This document shows positions 7,378 to 16,048 of a stretch of 64,000 bases of DNA, piece after piece. Under the pieces are notes generated by a model. That model worked only from the letters and a program-made list of their open reading frames with translations, made no database searches and was not told the origin of the DNA. Each line of letters begins with the position of its first letter. Position 1 is the stretch's first letter. Origin of the DNA: an uncultured Lachnospiraceae bacterium (GTDB taxonomy: Bacteria > Bacillota > Clostridia > Lachnospirales > Lachnospiraceae); the NCBI GenBank assembly GCA_910579805.1, contig CAJTWM010000008.1, forward strand, positions 62,001 through 126,000, in the 5' to 3' direction. Made by a program: the position numbers and the translations under genes.

Positions 7378-8337
7378 TTATTCTTCGCTGGGATTAAGCT
7401 GAAGGCCTAATTCCTTTAATTTTGCCAAAACTTCTTCCAGTGATTTACGTCCGAGATTCCGGACTTTCATCATATCTTCCGAAGTTCTGTTTGTTAATTC
7501 TTCTACCGTATTGATACCTGCACGCTTTAAGCAGTTGTAGGAACGAACTGACAATTCTAACTCGTCAATACTCATTTCCAACACTTTTTCCTTCTCGTCG
7601 TCTTCTTTTTCCACCATGACTTCCGCAGTCTTGGCATTCTCGGACAGATCGATGAAAAGATTCAAATGTTCGCTAAGTACTTTTGCAGCTAAGCTTACCG
7701 CTTCGTCCGGTACTAACGTCCCGTTTGTACGCACATCCAGCGTAAGCTTATCAAAGTCTGTGATCTGACCAACACGAGTATTTTCTATCGTAACGTTAAC
7801 TCTTTCTACCGGTGTATAAATAGAATCTACTGCGATTACTCCAATCGGTAAATCTTCATTCTTATTCTTATCGGCGCTTACATAACCTCTGCCTTTCGTA
7901 ATAGTAAGTTCCATGTATAACTTGCTTTCTTTACCACCACTCAAGGTAGCGATCACTAAATCAGGATTCAGGATCTCGATATCCTGATCCGCCTGAATAT
8001 CTGAAGCATGAACGATACCTTCGCCTTCAAACTCGATATATGCGGTCTTGGGTTCATTTGTATCACTATTATTTTTAATAGCCAGACTCTTGATGTTCAT
8101 GATGATCTCAGTTACATCCTCCTTTACTCCGGGAATGGAACTGAATTCATGAAGAACGCCTTCGATTTTCACCTGACTTACAGCAGCACCGGGCAGAGAA
8201 GAGAGCATAATTCTTCTTAAGGAATTACCCAAAGTAATACCATAGCCTCTTTCCAAAGGTTCTACAACGAATTTGCCAACTTTTCCGTCATCCGAAATTT
8301 CTACAACCTCAATATTTGGTCTTTCAAAATCAAACAC
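7378..8337 (-). CDS. rpoA: DNA-directed RNA polymerase alpha subunit
   Basis: 319 residues. The N-terminal assembly domain includes GYGITLGNSLRRIMLSSLPG. After an acidic linker (around 235-250), the C-terminal helix-hairpin-helix domain follows (LELSVRSYNCLKRAGI, RNLGRKSLEEV) and contacts UP elements and activators. The start codon is GTG (8335-8337) with AAGGAGG 9 nt upstream and no better ATG. It lies between rpsD and rplQ as in the alpha operon. Confidence 0.98.
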   Translation of the reverse strand: MFDFERPNIEVVEISDDGKVGKFVVEPLERGYGITLGNSLRRIMLSSLPGAAVSQVKIEGVLHEFSSIPGVKEDVTEIIMNIKSLAIKNNSDTNEPKTAYIEFEGEGIVHASDIQADQDIEILNPDLVIATLSGGKESKLYMELTITKGRGYVSADKNKNEDLPIGVIAVDSIYTPVERVNVTIENTRVGQITDFDKLTLDVRTNGTLVPDEAVSLAAKVLSEHLNLFIDLSENAKTAEVMVEKEDDEKEKVLEMSIDELELSVRSYNCLKRAGINTVEELTNRTSEDMMKVRNLGRKSLEEVLAKLKELGLQLNPSEE

Positions 8338-8435
8338 TGCAAATACCCTCCTTTACGAACTCCAACTTGGTAATATAGGCGGAAAAGGAGAGGAGTCTCA
8401 CCTCTCGTTTCCCTGACTGCGTTCTTTGCTGCCTT

Positions 8436-9029
8436 TTACTTACTATATAACTCGACAATAAGCATTTCGTCTACCGGAACATCAATCATCTCTCTGGAAG
8501 GAAGATTTTTAACGGTTCCTTTGAATGCCTCTTTATCTACGTCCATCCATTCCGGATATAATCTTCCGGCCGTTACTTCGAGGATATCTTTGTATCTCTG
8601 TAAAGATCTTGATTTTTCTCTGATTTCGATCACATCACCGGCTTTGATCAGATAAGAAGGAATATTTACACATTTACCGTTTACCAAAACATGTTTGTGT
8701 CCTACTACCTGTCTGGCCTCTCTTCTTGTTCTCGCAAAGCCCATTCTGAATACCACGCTGTCAAGTCTTGACTCCAGCAATACCATAAGGTTCTCACCGG
8801 TCTGGCCTTTCATTCTGTCCGCTTTTTCATAATAATTTCTGAAGGGTTTTTCAAGTACACCGTAAATGAATTTCGCTTTCTGTTTTTCTCTCAACTGAAG
8901 GCCGTATTCACTTACTTTTTTACCTGCTCTTGCATTGGTTCTGTTGGATTTCTTGTCATATCCTAAATAAGACGGTTCTAAACCAAGAGTTCTGCATCTT
9001 TTAAGTACCGGTACTCTATTAACTGCCAT
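8436..9029 (-). CDS. rpsD: 30S ribosomal protein S4
   Basis: 197 residues. Primary 16S rRNA binder with an S4 domain at about 90-155 (LESRLDSVVFRMGFARTRREARQ). The N-terminus KRCRTLGLEPSYLG lacks the CXXC zinc knuckle, so this is the zinc-free form. In E. coli S4 represses the alpha operon; whether it does so here is not known. The rpsK-rpsD spacer is unusually long and holds repeat copy B. Confidence 0.98.
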   Translation of the reverse strand: MAVNRVPVLKRCRTLGLEPSYLGYDKKSNRTNARAGKKVSEYGLQLREKQKAKFIYGVLEKPFRNYYEKADRMKGQTGENLMVLLESRLDSVVFRMGFARTRREARQVVGHKHVLVNGKCVNIPSYLIKAGDVIEIREKSRSLQRYKDILEVTAGRLYPEWMDVDKEAFKGTVKNLPSREMIDVPVDEMLIVELYSK

Positions 9030-9153
9030 TGTAGGCTCCTTTCTTTTAAAGGATGAGGAATGATCCTCTCCTGCTATTGTTTACAACGCTCGCGCGCCTT
9101 CTTCCAAGTATTTTAAGATATATCGTTTATAGCGCAAATTTATATTTTACGCT

Positions 9154-9218
9154 GACTCCCACCTGCCCGCTTTAGCAGGCGGGCAAATCAGGATCGTGAA
9201 ATTTTTAATTTCACATCA
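9154..9218 (+). repeat. two-hairpin intergenic element, copy B
   Basis: Plus strand: ACTCCCACCTG edge, GC hairpin CCCGC..GCGGG (sequence CCTGCCCGCTTTAGCAGG with overlapping pairings), AATCAGGATC linker, then GTGAAAT-tttta-ATTTCAC. The second hairpin abuts the rpsK stop codon (9216-9218). It is the best single match to the 36.6 and 45.5 kb copies. Unlike copies A, D, E and F it is about 125 bp from the next start, so it does not supply a ribosome binding site. Confidence 0.8.
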
Positions 9219-9611
9219 GACTCTACGGCGCTTCGGCGGGCGGCATCCGTTATGCGGCACAGGAGTTACGTCCCTGATTGATGTAACCTCAAGTCCACAA
9301 GCCTGAAGTGCACGGATCGCTGCCTCACGTCCCGAACCCGGACCCTTTACCATTACGTCTACAGATTTCAAACCATGTACTAAAGCAGCTTTTGTAGCTG
9401 TCTCAGCAGCCATCTGCGCTGCATACGGAGTAGATTTCTTTGAACCTCTAAAACCAAGACCACCGGCGCTTGCCCAGCTAAGAGCATTTCCTTCAGTATC
9501 TGTCAATGTAACAATCGTATTGTTAAAAGAAGACTGAATATGTGCCTGTCCGCGTTCAACGTTTTTCTTTACACGCTTTTTCGTTACTTTTTTCGCAACC
9601 TTTTTAGCCAT
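9216..9611 (-). CDS. rpsK: 30S ribosomal protein S11
   Basis: 131 residues with the S11 signatures AHIQSSFNNTIVTLTD, GLGFRGSKKSTPYAAQ and VTPVPHNGCRPPKRRRV at the C-terminus. The lysine-rich N-terminus (MAKKVAKKVTKKRVKKN) is common in Firmicutes. It sits on the platform of the 30S subunit near the Shine-Dalgarno helix. It follows rpsM by 62 bp. Confidence 0.98.
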   Translation of the reverse strand: MAKKVAKKVTKKRVKKNVERGQAHIQSSFNNTIVTLTDTEGNALSWASAGGLGFRGSKKSTPYAAQMAAETATKAALVHGLKSVDVMVKGPGSGREAAIRALQACGLEVTSIRDVTPVPHNGCRPPKRRRV

Positions 9612-9673
9612 TTTAAACTAACCTACTTTCTCAAAATTCACTATACATAGTGTCGATATTATTTCTTCTTAAA

Positions 9674-10042
9674 TTACTTCTTTTTGTTTGCTACGGTTCG
9701 TTTGGGTCCTTTTCTAGTCCTAGCATTTGTCTTTGTCTTCTGACCACGAACAGGAAGACCTTTTCTGTGGCGGATACCCCTGTAGCATCCGATCTCCTGT
9801 AATCTCTTGATATTAAGAGCGATCTCACGTCTTAAATCACCTTCTACGGTCATTGTTGCGTCAATTACTTCGCTGATCCTCTTTACTTCATCATCTGTTA
9901 AATCTCTGCAGCGAGTATCAGGATTCACTTTTGCTTCAGCTAAAATCTTGTTTGAGCTTACTCTTCCTATCCCATAAATATAAGTCAAACCGATTTCCAC
10001 ACGTTTTTCTCTAGGTAAATCAACACCTGCGATACGAGCCAT
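9674..10042 (-). CDS. rpsM: 30S ribosomal protein S13
   Basis: 122 residues, beginning MARIAGVDLPREKRVEIGLT and ending in the basic TRKGPKRTVANKKK tail that reaches the P-site tRNA. Normal length. GGAGG precedes the ATG. It is separated from rpmJ by a 243-bp spacer full of inverted repeats, whereas most Clostridia have a much shorter gap (from memory), so separate control is possible. Confidence 0.98.
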   Translation of the reverse strand: MARIAGVDLPREKRVEIGLTYIYGIGRVSSNKILAEAKVNPDTRCRDLTDDEVKRISEVIDATMTVEGDLRREIALNIKRLQEIGCYRGIRHRKGLPVRGQKTKTNARTRKGPKRTVANKKK

Positions 10043-10100
10043 TTACGTTTCCTCCATTTTTCCAGCGCTACCTGCGCTTGTGCTACTAAGTTACTGATTG

Positions 10101-10225
10101 ATTGGGGCGGTCATTAAGCCCAATCGGACAAGTCCGATCTTTCCGAAGAAATATCCGGTACCAAAAAGTAATCTTTACGTTGGCTCCGTTTCGTAAATCT
10201 ATATAAAAATAGTGTCTCGCACTAT
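10101..10225 (-). promoter_or_regulatory. structured spacer between rpmJ and rpsM
   Basis: On the minus strand, in order: a 6-bp hairpin ATAGTG-cgaga-CACTAT followed by UUUUUAUA (10203-10225), weakly terminator-like; a 7-bp palindrome ATCGGAC-tt-GTCCGAT (10123-10138); and an ATTGGGC..GCCCCAAT hairpin (10101-10124) sharing bases with the second. The overlap makes two alternative folds possible. It could be an attenuator or protein-binding leader for rpsM-rpsK-rpsD-rpoA-rplQ. No clear promoter is seen. Confidence 0.4.
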
Positions 10226-10285
10226 CAGCCGCTTCATACTTACATTACGAGGAAAGAACCACCGACTTAAGATCATAATTCGGCA

Positions 10286-10399
10286 TTATCCCTGTCTTTG
10301 TTTGTGTTTCGGATTCTCACAGATTACTCTGATTCTTCCTTTTCTTTTAATGATTTTGCATTTTTCGCAAATCGGTTTTACTGATGATCTAACTTTCAT
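10286..10399 (-). CDS. rpmJ: 50S ribosomal protein L36
   Basis: 37 codons plus stop, read from ATG at 10399 behind AAAGGAGG. The product begins MKVRSSVKPICEKCKIIKR and ends CENPKHKQRQG. The C-X2-C...C...H pattern is the zinc-binding (type A) form of L36. It lies between infA and rpsM, the standard position. Confidence 0.97.
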   Translation of the reverse strand: MKVRSSVKPICEKCKIIKRKGRIRVICENPKHKQRQG

Positions 10400-10491
10400 G
10401 TGTTAAACCTCCTTTCAAAAAAGACCGTTTTGTATTATAACATAGTATCCTTAGGTTTGCAAGAGGTTTTTCGTACTTATCTACTTCTCTC

Positions 10492-10710
10492 TTACTTATC
10501 TCTCCATATAATACGACCTTTGGACAGATCGTACGGACTGAGTTCTAACGTCACTTTATCTCCCGGCAGAATACGGATAAAATTCTGTCTCAGTTTTCCG
10601 CTGATATGCGCCAGTACCTTATGCCCGTTTTCCAGTTCCACCTGAAACATGGTATTCGGTAATTTTTCAACTACTGTTCCTTCGATCTCGATTACGTCTG
10701 CTTTAGACAT
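10492..10710 (-). CDS. infA: translation initiation factor IF-1
   Basis: 72 residues from the MSKADVIEIEG start (10710), preceded by GAGAGGAG. A single OB-fold protein that blocks the A site of the 30S subunit during initiation. The core VLAHISGKLRQNFIRILPGDKV is intact. Its start overlaps the end of the KOW-protein gene (10703) by 8 bp, implying coupled translation. Confidence 0.97.
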   Translation of the reverse strand: MSKADVIEIEGTVVEKLPNTMFQVELENGHKVLAHISGKLRQNFIRILPGDKVTLELSPYDLSKGRIIWRDK

Positions 10711-10972
10711 GCTGCGTACTCCTCTCATAAATTTTAATTGCTCTTTTTATTTCTTCGTCAGAAACCGGCTCTTTATTAAGAAGTTTCTGCACTATTTTTT
10801 CGTCCCGGCCCTTATTAATGATCTGAATATGCTTTTTGTTCTTCTTTTTAGGCTTACTGACGGTTCTATAAACACCGTCAGTAAGATAAACATATGCTTC
10901 CTCTTCCTTTATTATGACATAAACTTTTAATCTGTCGTGGCCTGCTTTGGATCTTGCGAATTTACCTGTCAT
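10703..10972 (-). CDS. KOW-domain RNA-binding protein
   Basis: 89 residues. The N-terminus (GKFARSKAGHDRLKVYVII) resembles the KOW fold seen in archaeal L14e and L27e proteins, followed by a lysine-rich segment (PKKKNKKHIQ) and a short helical tail. A gene of this type between map and infA is widespread in Clostridia; its role is not established, and the context suggests ribosome assembly or translation (inference). It overlaps infA by 8 bp and follows map after 47 bp. Confidence 0.82.
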   Translation of the reverse strand: MTGKFARSKAGHDRLKVYVIIKEEEAYVYLTDGVYRTVSKPKKKNKKHIQIINKGRDEKIVQKLLNKEPVSDEEIKRAIKIYERSTQHV

Positions 10973-11019
10973 CTTTCATGCACCTCATGTCCGAAGCCGT
11001 CCGGAATGACTCGGATGAT

Positions 11020-11778
11020 CTATTCTTTGGACAGCGTCAATATTTCCGGTTCGCCTTCCGTGATCAGTATCGTATTTTCATAATGCGCCGATAAAGAACC
11101 GTCTGCCGTCACTACTGTCCAATCGTCGTCAAGCCACTTTACTTCGTATCCGCCCATATTGATCATCGGCTCTATCGCCAATGTCATTCCGGGCTGCAGC
11201 CTGATCCCCCGTCTTCTCTGTGCAAAATTAGGAATCTGCGGGTCTTCATGAAGGCTCGTTCCAATGCCGTGTCCCACAAGATCCCTGACGATGCCGTAGC
11301 CGAATCCCGTTACATAAGCCGCGATCGCATTAGATATATCATATAGATGATTGCCTGCTTTTGCCATTTTAATCCCTTCAAAAAAGCTTTGCTTCGTTAC
11401 TGCTATCAGTTTTTCAGCCTCTGCGCTGATCTTACCGACCGCATGGGTTCTGGCCGCGTCGGAATGATATCCGTGATAGATCAGCCCAGCATCCAGACTG
11501 ACAATATCCCCTTCTTGCAAAATGCGGCTCTTATTCGGAATCCCATGCACCACCTCGTCGTTGACCGATACGCAGATAGACGCCGGATATCCGTGATAAT
11601 CCTTGAAATTCGGTACACATCCCATGTCTCTTATCATTTTGTCTCCGAGTTTATCAATATCCAATGTAGACATTCCCGGTCTTATCGCTTTTCCAAGCGC
11701 ATCATGCACTTGGGATAAAAGTCTGCAGGATTCTCTCATAAGTTCGATCTCTCTTGCAGATTTAATTGAAACAACCAT
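11020..11778 (-). CDS. map: type I methionine aminopeptidase
   Basis: 252 residues. Removes the initiator methionine from nascent proteins. The dinuclear metal ligands fit VSLDAGLIYHGYHSDAAR (two Asp), GHGIGTSLHEDP (His), LAIEPMI (Glu) and YENTILITE (Glu). Start chosen at MVVSIKSAREIE (11778); a GTG four codons earlier would leave the binding site GAGG touching the start codon. Located between adk and the KOW gene as expected. Confidence 0.97.
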   Translation of the reverse strand: MVVSIKSAREIELMRESCRLLSQVHDALGKAIRPGMSTLDIDKLGDKMIRDMGCVPNFKDYHGYPASICVSVNDEVVHGIPNKSRILQEGDIVSLDAGLIYHGYHSDAARTHAVGKISAEAEKLIAVTKQSFFEGIKMAKAGNHLYDISNAIAAYVTGFGYGIVRDLVGHGIGTSLHEDPQIPNFAQRRRGIRLQPGMTLAIEPMINMGGYEVKWLDDDWTVVTADGSLSAHYENTILITEGEPEILTLSKE

Positions 11779-11810
11779 TCTCCTAAACACCTCTTAATCC
11801 CGCTTTCCGA

Positions 11811-12455
11811 TCATTTATCCAAGATCTCTGTGATCGCGGCAAAAACGTCTTTCATATCAACGGTGCCGTCTACCGTTTTCAACACGTTCTTTGCGGTATA
11901 AAAATCAATGAGCGGCTGGGTCTGCTCATGATAAACATTCAAACGGTTCTTTACTGTTTCCGGTTTATCGTCATCCCTGAGTACAAGTTCGCTTCCGCAT
12001 GTATCGCAAACGCCTTCTTTTTTAGGCGGGATATGCTCGATATGGTAAGTAGCGCCGCAAGAAAGGCATGCGCGTCTTCCTGACATTCTGTTGATGATAT
12101 TTTCGTCCGGCACATCTACGTTGATAGCATAGTCGATCTTGTCTCCAAGCTCCGTCAAAGCCTTATCCAAAACTTCCGCCTGCGGAATCGTCCTCGGGAA
12201 ACCGTCAAGTACATAACCGTTCTTGCAATCCTCTTTTGCCACTCTGTCAAGGAGAATCTTTACGGTTAATTCGTCCGGTACAAGAAGCCCTTTATCCATA
12301 TAAGTCTTCGCCTCTTTGCCAAGCTCCGTTCCCTCCTTGATGTTTGCCCTGAAGATGTCTCCTGTAGAGATATGCGGAATTTTATACTGCTCCGCGATCA
12401 TCTTCGCCTGCGTTCCTTTTCCTGCGCCCGGTGCGCCTAACATAATAATTTTCAT
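11811..12455 (-). CDS. adk: adenylate kinase
   Basis: 214 residues from MKIIMLGAPGAGKGTQ. Interconverts ATP + AMP and 2 ADP. P-loop GAPGAGKGT, AMP-binding TGDIFR and GFPRT motifs present. The LID has a four-cysteine zinc site (CLSCGATY...CDTC), the Gram-positive form. The longer frame from 12539 overlaps the secY end and lacks a binding site; the chosen start follows GGAAAGGATGGGG. Confidence 0.97.
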   Translation of the reverse strand: MKIIMLGAPGAGKGTQAKMIAEQYKIPHISTGDIFRANIKEGTELGKEAKTYMDKGLLVPDELTVKILLDRVAKEDCKNGYVLDGFPRTIPQAEVLDKALTELGDKIDYAINVDVPDENIINRMSGRRACLSCGATYHIEHIPPKKEGVCDTCGSELVLRDDDKPETVKNRLNVYHEQTQPLIDFYTAKNVLKTVDGTVDMKDVFAAITEILDK

Positions 12456-12531
12456 ATGACCCCATCCTTTCCTTATATACAAAATTAAGCCCGGACTGAA
12501 AAACAGATCAGTCCGAACTGTAATTTTATCA

Positions 12532-13845
12532 TTAATCATTCAAAAAGCCTTTATAATTTCTGACAAGCATCTGCGATTCGATCTGTTTGATCGTTTCAAG
12601 AATAACGCTCGCCACGATGATAAGGCTCGTTCCGCCGAAGGTTACGCTGGTGTTGAATACGCCGTTAAAAATAAACGGCAGTACACCTACGATCGTCAGC
12701 CCGACAGCGCCGATAAAGATAATATAATTCAAAATCTTTGTCAGATAATCGCTGGTCGGTTTACCCGGCCTGATACCCGGAATAAATCCGCCCTGCTTCT
12801 TCATGTTTTCCGAAATTTCAAGCGGATTAAACGTAATGGAAGTATAAAAGTAAGCAAAAAATACTACTAATACAATATATACAAGTAATCCGATCGAATA
12901 TACCCATTGTCCCGGCTTACACCAGTAAGAGGAATTCAGGCCTTTTAAGATCTCGCCCCATATGCCTGTCCCGCTGTATCTGGCAAAGGAACTGATCACG
13001 ATAGGGAGCTGCATGATAGAAGATGCAAAAATAATCGGAATAACGCCTGCGGTGTTTACTTTCAGCGGAATATTTGTGGTCTGTCCGCCTACCATCTTTC
13101 TTCCCTGTACTTTCTTTGCATATTGTACGGGAATTTTGCGGACACCGCCATTCAAAATTACGACAAGAACCGTCATGCCTACAATAACTGCAATAATGAT
13201 AATCGCCGCCACTACCGCGATTGCAACTTTCTTTCCGATTACAAACTGCTCGAAAAGAGCGCTGATCTCTTGCGGAAGTCTGGATATGATATTGATAATA
13301 AGCACGATAGAGATCCCGTTTCCGACACCCTTTTCCGTGATCCTTTCACCAATCCACATAAGAAATGCGCTGCCGGCAGTAAGCGCAGCCACTGCCGTAA
13401 CTACATTCATTGCATTAAATTTTTCTAAAAGTCCTTGATTTCCGAAACCAATAACCATAACGGTAGACTCCAGTAACGCAAGTCCCACCGTTACATAACG
13501 TGTGATCGACGCAATCTTCTTCCTTCCGTCCTCTCCATCCCTCTGCATTTCTTCCAACTTCGGAATTGCTATCGTCAAAAGCTGCATAATAATGGACGAA
13601 GTAATATACGGGGTAATGTTGAGCGCCAAAATAGACATATTCAAAAAAGATCCGCCCGTAAACGCATCAAGGAGACTAAACGCATCCGATGTCTGCTGTG
13701 AAAACCAGTAGGCAAAATACTCTCTGTCCACCCCCGGAACCGGAAGCTGCGATCCAATACGGATCACAACTAACATCGCAAAGGTAAAGAACAGTTTACT
13801 CCTAATTTCTTTAATCTTGAATGCATTCTTTAAGGTTGCAAACAT
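12532..13845 (-). CDS. secY: protein translocase subunit SecY
   Basis: 437 residues with ten predicted membrane helices. The channel of the Sec translocon. Recognisable segments: GSQLPVPGVDREYF near the N-terminus, the plug helix after SLLDAFTGGS, the cytoplasmic loops around ERITEKGVGNGIS and PLEISENMKKQGGFIPGIRPG. Its start overlaps the rplO stop as TAATG, indicating translational coupling. Confidence 0.98.
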   Translation of the reverse strand: MFATLKNAFKIKEIRSKLFFTFAMLVVIRIGSQLPVPGVDREYFAYWFSQQTSDAFSLLDAFTGGSFLNMSILALNITPYITSSIIMQLLTIAIPKLEEMQRDGEDGRKKIASITRYVTVGLALLESTVMVIGFGNQGLLEKFNAMNVVTAVAALTAGSAFLMWIGERITEKGVGNGISIVLIINIISRLPQEISALFEQFVIGKKVAIAVVAAIIIIAVIVGMTVLVVILNGGVRKIPVQYAKKVQGRKMVGGQTTNIPLKVNTAGVIPIIFASSIMQLPIVISSFARYSGTGIWGEILKGLNSSYWCKPGQWVYSIGLLVYIVLVVFFAYFYTSITFNPLEISENMKKQGGFIPGIRPGKPTSDYLTKILNYIIFIGAVGLTIVGVLPFIFNGVFNTSVTFGGTSLIIVASVILETIKQIESQMLVRNYKGFLND

Positions 13846-14285
13846 TACATCACCTCTGCTGTTCCACCAAGAGCCTCAATTTTTTCTTTTGCGGATGCGC
13901 TGAAAGCATCAACTTTTACATTGAGTTTCTTGGTTAATTCTCCATTTCCAAGAATCTTTACGCCGTCTCTCGGGTTTTTAACGACTCCTGCTTCTATCAA
14001 TGTATTTACATCGACGGTTGCGCCGTCTTCAAATCTATCAAGCACGCTTACGTTGATCGCAACGATTTCCTTCGCGTTTCTGTTTGTGAAACCTCTCTTA
14101 GGAATACGTCTGTATAACGGCATCTGACCGCCTTCGAAGCCCGGTCTCGGCGCTCCTGAACGAGCTTTCTGACCTTTGTGTCCTTTGCCGGCTGTCTTGC
14201 CGTTTCCTGAACCGTGTCCGCGGCCTCTTCTAAAATTATCACTGTGTTTAGAACCTTCAGCAGGCCTTAAATTTGATAATTCCAT
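13845..14285 (-). CDS. rplO: 50S ribosomal protein L15
   Basis: 146 residues from MELSNLRPAEGS, preceded by AAGGAGGTG. The glycine/arginine-rich N-terminal tail (GRGHGSGNGKTAGKGHKGQ) threads into 23S rRNA, and the globular C-terminal part is normal. Its stop overlaps the secY start (TAATG). Confidence 0.98.
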   Translation of the reverse strand: MELSNLRPAEGSKHSDNFRRGRGHGSGNGKTAGKGHKGQKARSGAPRPGFEGGQMPLYRRIPKRGFTNRNAKEIVAINVSVLDRFEDGATVDVNTLIEAGVVKNPRDGVKILGNGELTKKLNVKVDAFSASAKEKIEALGGTAEVM

Positions 14286-14303
14286 GATCACACCTCCTTT
14301 TTA

Positions 14304-14492
14304 TTATGCTTCTTCTACTTTAACTAAATGTCTTACTCTCTGGATCTGTCCGCGTGTAGATGCGTTGTCAGGCAGTTCGACCGTCTTATTGAGCTTTCTA
14401 AGGCCCATAGCTTCAACGGTTGCTCTCTGCTTTGGAATCGCACCTATCGGAGATTTCACCAAAGTGATTTTCAATGTCTTATTCTCTGCCAT
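14304..14492 (-). CDS. rpmD: 50S ribosomal protein L30
   Basis: 62 residues with TLKITLVKSPIGAIPKQR and the LRKLNKTVELPDN motif. Normal bacterial size. It lies between rpsE and rplO in the spc block. Confidence 0.97.
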   Translation of the reverse strand: MAENKTLKITLVKSPIGAIPKQRATVEAMGLRKLNKTVELPDNASTRGQIQRVRHLVKVEEA

Positions 14493-14554
14493 CTTTTACC
14501 TCATTTCTGCGTGGTTTCTACACAAATGTACACTTTTGCACCCTTCCCACGCTG

Positions 14555-15064
14555 TTACGCCATAACCTCATCAACAGATTTACCACGGTTTCTAGCTACT
14601 TCTTCAGGCGTCTTTAACTGACTAAGGCCTGCAATGGTAGCAAGTACAACGTTCTGCTTGTTATTTGAACCCAAAGATTTTGTACGGATATTTTTAATAC
14701 CTGCCAGTTCGCACACGCTACGCGCAGGACCGCCTGCGATAACGCCGGTACCTTCCGGAGCTCTTTTTAAAAGAACGGATGCAGAACCAAATTTACCGAT
14801 AAAATCATGTGTAATACTGCTGTTTTCATCTAATGCAACGTTAACAAGATTCTTTGTTGCATCCTCTTTTCCCTTACGGATAGCGTCCGGAATTTCAGTA
14901 GCTTTTCCTAAGCCCGCGCCTACATGCCCGTTGCCGTCGCCTACTACTACTAACGCTGTGAATCGGAAGTTACGACCACCCTTTACAACCTTAGTAACAC
15001 GTTTAATGGAAACTACTTTTTCCGTTAACTCCAATTGACTTGCATCAATGATTGTACGTTTCAT
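14555..15064 (-). CDS. rpsE: 30S ribosomal protein S5
   Basis: 169 residues. The double-stranded RNA-binding domain covers residues 10-75 (LTEKVVSIKRVTKVVKGGR, GDGNGHVGAGLGKATE), and the C-terminal S5 domain carries GTGVIAGGPARSVCELAG. It lies near the mRNA entry channel and affects decoding fidelity. Binding site GAAGGGAG precedes the ATG. Confidence 0.98.
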   Translation of the reverse strand: MKRTIIDASQLELTEKVVSIKRVTKVVKGGRNFRFTALVVVGDGNGHVGAGLGKATEIPDAIRKGKEDATKNLVNVALDENSSITHDFIGKFGSASVLLKRAPEGTGVIAGGPARSVCELAGIKNIRTKSLGSNNKQNVVLATIAGLSQLKTPEEVARNRGKSVDEVMA

Positions 15065-15080
15065 GTGTGTTTCTCCCTTC

Positions 15081-15449
15081 CTAGAATTTCAAGCCAGCTT
15101 CTCTGGCTGCTTCAGCTAATGCTGCGATCTTTCCCTGATATATAAAGCCGCCTCTATCAAAAACAACTGTCTTAATACCTTTTTCCAATGCTCTCTTGGC
15201 AATTACAGTTCCTAAATATGCTGCCGCATCAACGTTGTTCGTCTTTTCAAGCTCTGCCTTTACTTCTTTTTCAAGAGTGGATGCAGAAGCCAGTGTATTT
15301 CCAACCGTATCGTCAATAATTTGAGCATACATATGATTATTACTTCTAAACACTGCTAAACGCGGTCTTTCAGTAGTACCACTGAGATGGTTACGCATTC
15401 TATTGTGTTTTTTTACACGAACTTTTTGTCTTGACTGTTTACTAACCAT
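15081..15449 (-). CDS. rplR: 50S ribosomal protein L18
   Basis: 122 residues. Binds 5S rRNA with L5. Motifs KKHNRMRNHLSGTTERPRL and VVFDRGGFIYQGKIAALAEA are intact. 17 bp separate it from rplF upstream and 16 bp from rpsE downstream. Confidence 0.98.
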   Translation of the reverse strand: MVSKQSRQKVRVKKHNRMRNHLSGTTERPRLAVFRSNNHMYAQIIDDTVGNTLASASTLEKEVKAELEKTNNVDAAAYLGTVIAKRALEKGIKTVVFDRGGFIYQGKIAALAEAAREAGLKF

Positions 15450-15466
15450 TTTTACACTCTCCTTAT

Positions 15467-16009
15467 CTATTTCTTACCAGTTTTACCAACTTTACGTCTG
15501 ATCGTCTCATCAGCATACTTAATACCTTTTCCTTTATACGGTTCAGGTCTTCTCTTATCTCTGATTTCAGCTGCGAATTGGCCAACTTTTTCTTTATCAA
15601 TACCTTTGACAATAATAACGTTCTGTCCTTCTACTACTGTCTCGATTCCTTCCGGATCTTCCATTTCCACAGGATGGGAATATCCTAAGGATAATGTTAA
15701 CTTCTTTCCTGCTTTCGCCGCCCTGTAACCGACGCCGTTTACTTCCAGTTTCTTTTCGTAGCCGTCCGTAACGCCAATGACCATATTATTGACTAAAGTT
15801 CTCGTTAAGCCGTGCAGGGACTTCATTTTCTTTAAATCATTCGGTCTTGTTACCGTTACTTCAGCGCCGTCCAGTTTGATTTCCATTTCGGACGGTAAAA
15901 CTCTCTCAAGAGTTCCCTTAGGACCTTTTACAGTCACTTTATTATTTTCTGCAATATCCACAGTAACGCCTGCGGGAATCGCGATTGGCATTCTTCCTAT
16001 TCGTGACAT
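15467..16009 (-). CDS. rplF: 50S ribosomal protein L6
   Basis: 180 residues, two L6 repeats. N-terminus MSRIGRMPIAIPAGV, and C-terminal RRPEPYKGKGIKYADE is the conserved rRNA-binding segment near the factor-binding site. Normal length. The 203-bp spacer upstream, towards rpsH, is unusually rich in hairpins. Confidence 0.98.
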   Translation of the reverse strand: MSRIGRMPIAIPAGVTVDIAENNKVTVKGPKGTLERVLPSEMEIKLDGAEVTVTRPNDLKKMKSLHGLTRTLVNNMVIGVTDGYEKKLEVNGVGYRAAKAGKKLTLSLGYSHPVEMEDPEGIETVVEGQNVIIVKGIDKEKVGQFAAEIRDKRRPEPYKGKGIKYADETIRRKVGKTGKK

Positions 16010-16048
16010 GCCCGTACCTCCTAAAATTATTTGTGGTTAAAATTTCCT

